Below the pieces are notes generated by a model. It worked only from the letters and a program-made list of their open reading frames with translations. It had not been told where the DNA came from and ran no database searches. From Hyaloscypha bicolor E (lineage: Eukaryota > Ascomycota > Leotiomycetes > Helotiales > Hyaloscyphaceae), in the NCBI RefSeq assembly GCF_002865645.1, contig NW_020194693.1, positions 372,001 through 436,000 on the forward strand: a stretch of 64,000 nt of DNA, written 5' to 3'. The position numbers and the translations under genes were made by a program. Positions 57,213 to 64,000 of this stretch are shown here, piece after piece; position 1 is the stretch's first letter, and the number at the start of each line of letters is the position of its first letter.

Positions 57213-57329
57213 TAAATTTATATGCAGAGGTACATAATATTATGCTAGGTGAGCCGTGCGGGACCCCCTGGTTTAGGCCGGGCAGGCCCCCTTGCTAGCG
57301 TGGACTATGTCTCGCCAGACGAAGGGATA
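57204..57329 (-). repeat. Right TIR of piggyBac-like element
   Basis: Inverted, apparently identical copy of 55252-55377; ends GAAGGGATA. Confidence 0.88.
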
Positions 57330-58218
57330 ACGTGCCATGGAGCAAACTTTTGACAGGCATGATCGACCCTCCTCGAGGACGCTAAAATTGCAGTGCTTTT
57401 TGCATAGCCCCCCTCGCTAAGAATATTGGACGTATTTCAATGCCGCTCGCCTTCGTTATGTGGATGCGCCTTCCACAGCGAGGAGCACTAGCTGTACATA
57501 TCACTCCGTGCACACCACCAATTATCCCTCTCTCCCAATTATCTGGCAAACACATCGCAGCCTAAGCCAAATGGAGCACTCTGTTAATCGAGTCCTGATC
57601 CATTAATCCTCCTCGAGGGGTTAAAATCGCAGTGAAGCCTTCACAAACAAAAGGATTCGCGGATTCCACCCAACCAAGCGGTGCCTTATTACTGCGAATT
57701 TAGCGTACATGAGGATTGTCAATACCGTCCAGTATCGCAACACCCACAGCCTTGAAAAGAGGCGAGAAGTGAGTTACTTGCTGGTCACGGAAGCTTGTTT
57801 ACACTGCAGAAGTTGATTTACAATTTCTTCCTGTTGCTGGCACGCACCGTGTGTTTGGAGGAAAGAGCACAAGAGATGGAGCGAGTTTCTCAAACTCTGA
57901 TATATTTTCTTGTTTGAGCCAGTTATGGCATATACTTCTATGATCCCCATGCCGAGGACTGTACTACAAAATGGCAAATCCGCTCTTCTCCCAAACGCCT
58001 TCCGTCTATAGTCTATGTTTCCTGAAATCACATCTTCCCTAGCCAGGATGGAAAACCGCTGCTCCGGCAGAGGTATCTAGACAAGAGAAGGAAAGAGCAA
58101 GCTAATTGTACAGTTGCTGGATTCGCTCGAAGCAAGGCTAGAGTTAAGTTGAAAAGAAACTTAAAGAAATGAAAGAGAAACAATTGTAGAGTAATATCAA
58201 AGCAGACGCATCACCACT
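57330..58218. other. Intergenic with three more CTCGAG-centred short repeats
   Basis: Repeats at 57361-57395 and about 57606-57634 are inverted relative to the left cluster; one at about 57690-57720 is in the same orientation and lacks the CTCGAG core. A minus frame at 57774-58031 (85 codons) has no recognised family. Confidence 0.6.
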
Positions 58219-58656
58219 TTATACAGATTCACTTCCAAGTTTCGCCTCGGCCTTACTCCCCTCTCCATTTTCAACGCCACTCGTTTGGGGGTCATCGCTC
58301 TGACTCGTTACTCCCCCAGCGTTCTGTCCCTCGATATCTGTCTCCATCGAGGACTTCCGATACTTTTCCAGCCGTTCTTTCGATTTCGAGTAGAGTTTGG
58401 GACCGTGTTCGCATACGACTCCAAAGAGAACCAAGACACCCATGCACACGAGGTAGATGCCACCGATGATGACTACACCGCAGGCTAGGAAGAGAAACAT
58501 GTACCACATGTAGAGGACTACTATCACGAAGACCTCTTTGATTGAGAGCCAGCTGAAAGAGGATGCGATGACGGCTGCATCGGGTGTTGGGGTTGATGAG
58601 GCGGATAGGTAGGCAGTGGTTGCGAGATCCGCGGATGTTGAGGATGCTGCGTCCAT
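58219..58656 (-). CDS. Small two-helix membrane protein, hypothetical
   Basis: Single exon, 145 residues. The serine/threonine/alanine-rich N-terminus precedes one long hydrophobic region, VFVIVVLYMWYMFLFLACGV followed by IGGIYLVCMGVLVLFGVV, most simply two transmembrane helices. A basic stretch (KLYSKSKERLEKYRKSS) and an acidic, glycine/serine-rich tail follow. No family recognised. Codon usage and length look genic and the ATG context (AAAATGGAC) is good. Confidence 0.55.
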   Translation of the reverse strand: MDAASSTSADLATTAYLSASSTPTPDAAVIASSFSWLSIKEVFVIVVLYMWYMFLFLACGVVIIGGIYLVCMGVLVLFGVVCEHGPKLYSKSKERLEKYRKSSMETDIEGQNAGGVTSQSDDPQTSGVENGEGSKAEAKLGSESV

Positions 58657-60671
58657 TTTGGTGGTTTTTGATCGATGAGTATGTTTATGGAGGTATCTTG
58701 AAGGAAGAGAAGAGTATGAAATTGACTTCCGAAGTGACTGAAGTTAGGATGCAGACTTGTAATGTGTTGGTGTATCTGTGTGATTGCTTGTAGTATTGAT
58801 CTGTCTCTACCATGATTCTTGGCTCCTTTATATACCTGGCTGGCAGCAAAGTATTTAGAAAGAACATCGTGGGCTCAAACATAGTTAGGCTCCCTCACTG
58901 CTCAGCCTTCTAGAATGAACGTAGAACACGAGCTTTCGAGTCTTTGGAAGCATGATGGCTTGAGTGCCTGTTTGCGGGACGGGAAGCTCGCGTACCTTTT
59001 CGACAGTGTTGAAACGACGACATGGCAGGAGCTTCGCCCGCTCATAGGTGGAAAGCTTCTCGAAACACTGTGGAAAAGGGGGTTCCTGACTGCTCAGCCT
59101 GCCTTGGAGACCGAGACCTAAGCGCTTCGAATAAATGAATGACGACTGCTTGAACACGTGACGGGGTTTTAACACCGATATGGAAAGAGAATCGGTTGCT
59201 AATAGGTTCCAGAGCTCTCGAAGCGCCAAAAGTAGTGGAAAGGTTGTGCGCCTTCGGGACACCTGCGAGACAATGTCTCAAAACAAGCGATTGGTGGGGT
59301 AGAATGAAAGGGTGCAGAACGGCGAGTCACGAAGCTATTCCATATTCACTCACCTTGGCAGCCTCAAGGCATTTTCTGGAAGCCATCGTCCGGTTTGGGA
59401 AGCGAAGCTTCGGTTTCCTCTGCCACCACCAGATGCGGGAGGAAAAGACACGAGGCCGCACAGCCTCCCGCGCAACCGAGACCCTTCCGGCTCGTCATTT
59501 CCAGTAAGCTGGTTCGGAACCGGAGTTTACCAAGAGATGCAATGCCAGTCCCCAACTTCCGATCGATGTCGTTGAGGTGAAGTTGCAGAAATTGTGGAAG
59601 AGGAGTTGAGAGCGAAGAATGGCGGAAAGACCACCGTCACCGCCCTGCGCCGAAAATAGATTACGAGTAGCCTACAGACAAAAGTCCGTGTTTTTAGCGA
59701 TATTTTCAGGCACCGGAAAACCAAAGTCGCTCACTTCACTTCACATTTTCTCATCAACCATAAATTAAGATCTTATATAACATAAGCGCGTATAATATAA
59801 GAAGCCAGATTGAGTTTTGAAAGCCTTTAAATCCAATTCTGTATATAAATTTGAAGCGTCCAAAATAGCTATGGGGGCTGCTTTCTAAGCGAAATACCTC
59901 AAAACACAGACTTACGTCGGTAGACTCGTAAGCAACCACCCCCAAAAGCAAAATTGAACTAGCCTTCCTCTTCCTCTTCTTTACATCAAATGGGCTTCAA
60001 AAGCTGATTTATGTTTCGAGTTGGAGCTTACTGCCCTCCAGCCATGGAGTTGTATCTCTTCAAGTGAAGGAGCTTCTTGGATACCCTTTCAATGTCGAGA
60101 CGAGACTTCTTCTGCCGACTTTTCGCATCGTTTCAATTAGTCGGTTAGGCAAGTTCACAAAGCACGTTATCTGGTCGCCCAGCACACAACTTATCCGCTT
60201 AATCAAATTGAGCTACAACTTCTAAATTTCCATCGATGCACAAGTTCTTAGAAACCCTAGACGATCGATGTCTCCTTCTCAGGCTCGTACTCGCATGCCT
60301 GCCTGGACAACTCACCCGGTCCATACAGGAACGAGAATTTCAGCCTTGCTCAGCGTGCACTTTTGCATCCCGCTATGAATGGCTGCTCGGCCTGGTCGCG
60401 ACGTCGCTTGCAGAAAGAGGCGCAATTTTGGCAGGGGGCTGAAGTATGCCCTTTTGTCTGTGACTGTGAGTGGTCCGTTTCACATCCAGGCTTGGAGTGA
60501 CACGATCCTCGAGAACATCAAATATCATCTCTTCCTCGGTGCGCCTCTCTCATGGATGGTGGGTTCTCCTTCTATCAGAGTGCCGATTCGCATACGAAAG
60601 GACTCTGGTGATCTTTCTTCCTCGATATCGAGTCTTGAATCTGTGCCTCAGGGCTGAGATTTCTTCTGAAA
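58657..60671. other. 2 kb without a recognised gene
   Basis: Short plus frames (58915-59121, MNVEHELSSLWKHDGL...; 60236-60442, MHKFLETLDDRCLLLRLV...) are protein-like but unconnected and unidentified. A/T-rich patches occur near 59755-59960. No repeat family was recognised. Confidence 0.4.
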
Positions 60672-62670
60672 ATGGCCAGCCTTACTCTTCCGCAGGAGGA
60701 GTCCTCGTTCTCGCTCCGAAGTCAGGATAACAGTTCCTCGAAGGGCAGCCGAGTCACCAATGAAGAATGGGAGTCAGCCAAGACAGAGACAGAGCACATC
60801 TATATTGATCAGGACCAAACCCTTGCAACGACTATGGAAGCGATTCAATACAAGTATGGTCTTGAGGCAAGGTCCGTGCACGCCATCATTCACAATCTTT
60901 GATCAGTGAGGAGGACTAATCCCCTCGATTAGTGAACGAAAATGGAAACTCAAGTTGAAAGAGTGGGGCTTTGAAAAATATCTATCTTCAGCCGCGATGA
61001 AGATTCTTGTTGCAAAGGCGGAGCGACGCGCCGTAGTAGAGCACAAGGATACGGTGTTCTTCCACGGAAAGACGCAAATTACCCCTGAACGCATTGGGTT
61101 ATTATAAAAAACGGAAGGCTTTCAGAGAAGGGCCAGCGGCGTCACCAAGTCAACGTACGTCGTGCCATCCACACTCCTTGTGCAAGGTGTCGACTGCTAA
61201 TGAGATCATGTAGAAACACCAGCGAATGTCTTTTACTATACACCCTGCATGAACAACCTAGAAGACATATCTGGACGTACTTTCGGCAAAATGGGACCGG
61301 GTTCTGGTTTCACCATGTGGAATGTCATCACGATAAATGAGTTTCGGGATCGCTATCCGTCTATCAATTCCTTCAAGGAACTCCTTTCAATGTCCAACTC
61401 CTCAACCCAACGGCCTCAAGGTGTATCTGCCGCTATATCAGACAATTCCAGTCTCCTTCCTTCCAGACTGAGCACCCTTGCTGGTTACGTCAATTACTTT
61501 AGCAAAAGCATTTCTTGGTCTCCAGAAGAAATTAAACTCATGTATCCTGATTGGTACCCCGAAACTGCTAGAAACATCGCAGAGGAAGTACTTTCGATTA
61601 GTATTGATCTTTCTCTTCGAGACGAGTCAGAAAAGATCTCTTTGCTCAATGGTGATCCCAAGGACATCGAGGTATCCGCAGCAAACAACCAGTCAACCTT
61701 TCTGCCCCATACTACACATCGTCACACATTGTTAAACGAAACCACCTTGTCACTACTTGAAATGTGTCAGATTTCGCCGCGCCCACCAGAAATTTTGTTG
61801 AAAGCGTTGGAGATGCTAGACATACTGTTTCAGCTGAAACTTGATCCGTCCATGTCTGACAGTTTCATACTGGCTCAAATTTGTGAAGCGAAAGGAGAGA
61901 ACGATGAAGCCGAGACTTTCTATCGTCAAGCTATCAAGTCCTTTACGAAGATAGAATACCTGATTGACGATAAGCCCCCCAAAGTTCAGCACCACTTCGG
62001 CAAATTCCTCATGAAAATCAACCGGGACGGGGAAGCACTCCTTATGCTGCTCAATGTTTTTACCGACTGGATGTCAAGAATAGATCGTGTAGGCACCGGG
62101 AGTTTTTTTTCTGAATCGCGGCAGCACTTCTACTCAGATGAATGCGGGGAGATCATGAAGTCTCTTCAGGTCCTCCATGCGAAGATGAACCAAGATGGGA
62201 CTTTCGCCTGGGCACAAGCCAGCGTATCTAGGCTACAAACGCTCCGTCAGGGTGTAAATATTTTCGGCAAGGAAGAGTCCCTACTTGAATTTATGAGACT
62301 TGGTGCTGCTTACTCCGAGTTGTGGATGTTCGACGCCGCAAGCCTGGTCTTTGGATTTGCTGCTCCTCGCCTTGAACCGTTCAACAGTCGACGTCATGCT
62401 TTTGAACGAGCTTGTGCATACGGAGACTATGCGCAACACTGCAGGAGGCAAGGTTCACCGGCAGACCAATCCACGCTGGAGCTGGCATTTCGTTGCATCC
62501 AAGCAGTCCGTCGTTATGGCGAATCACTGGGTCAGTTTACCTCACTGACTCCGAATGACTACCAATGGCCAGGTCCTCAGGAAGCACATTACGAGCTAAT
62601 GGCTCGAAAAGATCCCGCGCTGTCTCGTTGGATGCGCGGGGAGGGTGTTGAAGCAGAGCCTCCATTCTAA
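60672..62670 (+). CDS. Clr5-domain protein, with an apparent one-base frameshift
   Basis: Model exons 60672-60871, 60933-61154 and 61214-62670. Splicing exon 1 to 2 (GTCCGT...GATTAG) creates the Clr5 domain exactly: VTNEEWESAKTETEHIYIDQ, YGLEASERKWKLKLKEWGFE, KYL. Exon 2 then reads to ITPERIG; one base too many in the GGG at about 61098-61100 puts the continuation (YYKKRKAFREGPAASPSQ) in another frame, which joins exon 3 (TPANVFYYTPCMNNLEDISG) correctly. Exon 3 codes about 480 residues with TPR-like helices (FILAQICEAKGENDEAETFY, LEFMRLGAAYSELWMFDAAS). Clr5 is named for a cellulose-response regulator, but most Clr5/TPR proteins are uncharacterised. The extra G is a real frameshift or a sequence error. 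Confidence 0.7.
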
Positions 62671-62871
62671 GATGGTGGTGTAAGGATGGCATCTAGGATA
62701 CTAGGATACTAGCAGGCTGGCCATATTATATCTCAATGATTCTGGATCTCTCCTCGCCATTTTACCTTGACAAAAATAATATCGGGTATGGGTTGTCATT
62801 AATCTATTAATAGCCTGGCATTCCCATTGTCTCGTATTCGTAGCAACATCCTTCCTATCACGGGCACCACT

Positions 62872-63451
62872 ACTTCCCAACTTTCGGCTTATACTTCGCA
62901 AATTCCGCCTCCAACTCCTCCTCCGTCCACTTCTTCTGCGGCTCACTCCCGATGTACTGCCCGTTCTCATCCTTCGCAAAAAACTTCAAGTACTCCCTTC
63001 TCGGCATATAAACCACCTTCGTAACGCCCTTCCTTTCCCCATTTCCACCTACCACCTCCTCCTTCTTCCCTTTAAACCTCCCCAAAAGCCCTTTCTTCTT
63101 TCCCGCCTCCTCCTGAATCGTTTTCTCAGAAGGCACAACATCCGTCACAATAGCAGGGATGATCGAGTCGTCGGTGTATCGCTTTGGGAGCAGTTGGGGA
63201 AGAGTATACCCGTCGCCGCCTAGGTTTTGCAGTCCGGACGCTTTGAATTTTGGAGCGCGACGCCCGGTCGCGGTGAAGTGCTCCATGGAATCTTCGTCCA
63301 GCCCTTGCTGGGGAACGAGCAACTCGGCGTCAGAGGCGGTGTCTGAGGTTGGGGCGATTGGAGAGGCCCCGTAGACAATGGCTTTGTTGTCTGTGTCGCG
63401 AAAGGGGAGCATGTTTGAGGTGGGTTTTTTGGAGTTCATTTTGGGGATCAT
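62872..63451 (-). CDS. Conserved-looking hypothetical protein
   Basis: Single exon of 193 residues, start MIPKMNSKKPTSNML or the methionine at codon 5. A disordered N-terminus precedes GRRAPKFKASGLQNLGGDGY and TLPQLLPKRYTDDSIIPAIV, then a basic GKKKGLLGRFKGKKEE and a C-terminal block VVYMPRREYLKFFAKDENGQ, YIGSEPQKKWTEEELEAEFA. The tail looks like a conserved ascomycete motif, but I cannot attach a function. No signal peptide or membrane segment. The upstream 200 bp contain only short frames. Confidence 0.7.
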
Positions 63452-64000
63452 GGTGGACTTAATGGTGGGTGGGAAGGCTTGAATAATTTAACTTCTTCTC
63501 TTGCAGTACCTTGGAGGAGCATGTGTGACTTACGGATTCGGATCTTTGTCCTTCAACAGGAGTGAGAGCTTGCGCGATTTTATGTTGTTTGATTTGTTGG
63601 AATGGCTTCAGGGAAGTTGCTCCTTGAAGTACCTCACGAACAGCCTCCTTCGGCCTTATTTCTCGCCGTCTTGTGATAGCAATATAGCAGTGCCTCACTC
63701 CAAGAAGTTAGGTTGTCAAGTGACGGGAGGTACAAAAAGAGGCTGTGCCCGAACCTTTTCGTCATTCGCTAAACGCGGGGTAGGCAGCGGTATAAAAGGG
63801 GCTATGCTGGCTGCCAAGGCCTTGGCGAAGGGACGCCAGCTTAAACCACATTTTTGGTGATGTTCATTCAAGCGAATTGAAAATGGAAGGTACAATGTGT
63901 TGTGCGGCTGCGATGATGTTGTGGGTGTTCATTCAATGTACGTGATGCTTTACTAAATTTGTCAAGTGACTTGTCAAGGTCACGTGTTTTTGGCTCTTTC
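63452..64000. other. Right-edge intergenic sequence
   Basis: A plus frame 63501-63860 overlaps the presumed promoter of the hypothetical gene and has no family resemblance. Nothing further supported. Confidence 0.4.

Larger units (their letters stand above)
55252..57329 (+). mobile_element. piggyBac-like DNA transposon with identical 126-bp terminal inverted repeats
   Basis: Left TIR 55252-55377 and right TIR 57204-57329 are, base by base as I read them, identical inverted copies starting TATCCCTTCGTCTGGCGAGA. The element is 2.08 kb and encodes one piggyBac-type transposase. Identity of the TIRs argues for recent mobility. The classical TTAA target site is not seen: the bases outside the CCC terminus are GTAT on the left and ATAA on the right. 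The transposase stop codon lies within the right TIR. Confidence 0.88.

Noticed and set aside
57774..58031. 85-codon minus-strand frame
   Set aside because: No recognisable family and no splice extension; insufficient evidence for a gene.
63501..63860. 119-codon plus-strand frame at the right edge
   Set aside because: Overlaps the likely promoter of the hypothetical gene on minus, no domain, unremarkable composition.

Overview
The window reads as nuclear DNA of a filamentous ascomycete. Genes are split by short (about 45-70 bp) GT-AG introns, and the families are typical fungal ones: HET, 2EXR, NB-ARC/TPR, UstYa-like, Clr5, large secreted catalase, and an ACS-type MFS permease. A 10-11 kb AT-rich block carries the transition-only decay expected from repeat-induced point mutation (RIP). 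A Leotiomycetes/Helotiales-like genome is a reasonable guess but is inference only. I found no convincing tRNA, rRNA or CRISPR.

Layout. 1-5.1 kb: a permease running off the left edge, a broken 2EXR gene and an intact 2EXR gene, all on minus. 5.1-11.8 kb: mostly decayed sequence with two HET-domain pseudogenes and one small hypothetical gene. 11.8-22.6 kb: AT-rich, RIP-eroded block holding a complete but dead Ty3/gypsy chromovirus (12.76-20.58 kb, paired LTRs, chromodomain). 22.6-25.1 kb: gene-poor. 25.2-28.2 kb: a large C2H2 zinc-finger protein. 28.7-32.0 kb: transposon graveyard (hAT transposase fragment, an 834-bp non-autonomous hAT-like element with target-site duplication, a probable solo LTR) plus a possible tiny secreted peptide gene. 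33-35.2 kb: an orphan UstYa-like gene and an unidentified minus-strand gene.

36.4-45.1 kb is a compact conserved housekeeping block: para-aminobenzoate (ADC) synthase, VPS55, proteasome alpha subunit PRE5, a LOG-family phosphoribohydrolase and a CLPTM1-family membrane protein. 45.6-48.6 kb: a fungal NLR (serine-hydrolase-like domain, NB-ARC, short TPR array). 49.4-51.8 kb: a secreted large-subunit catalase with tandemly duplicated upstream DNA. 52.6-58.2 kb: a repeat-rich segment with at least eight copies of a short CTCGAG-centred repeat, a RIP-eroded inverted-repeat element and a young piggyBac element with identical 126-bp terminal inverted repeats but two in-frame TAG codons. 58.2-64 kb: a small membrane protein, a Clr5-domain gene with one apparent frameshift, and a conserved hypothetical gene.

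The window therefore alternates one core block with accessory DNA rich in nonself-recognition genes (HET, NLR), orphan secondary-metabolism-type genes and mobile elements. All exon boundaries are my own splice-site inferences from the sequence; where I could check, they restore reading frame and family-like protein sequence.
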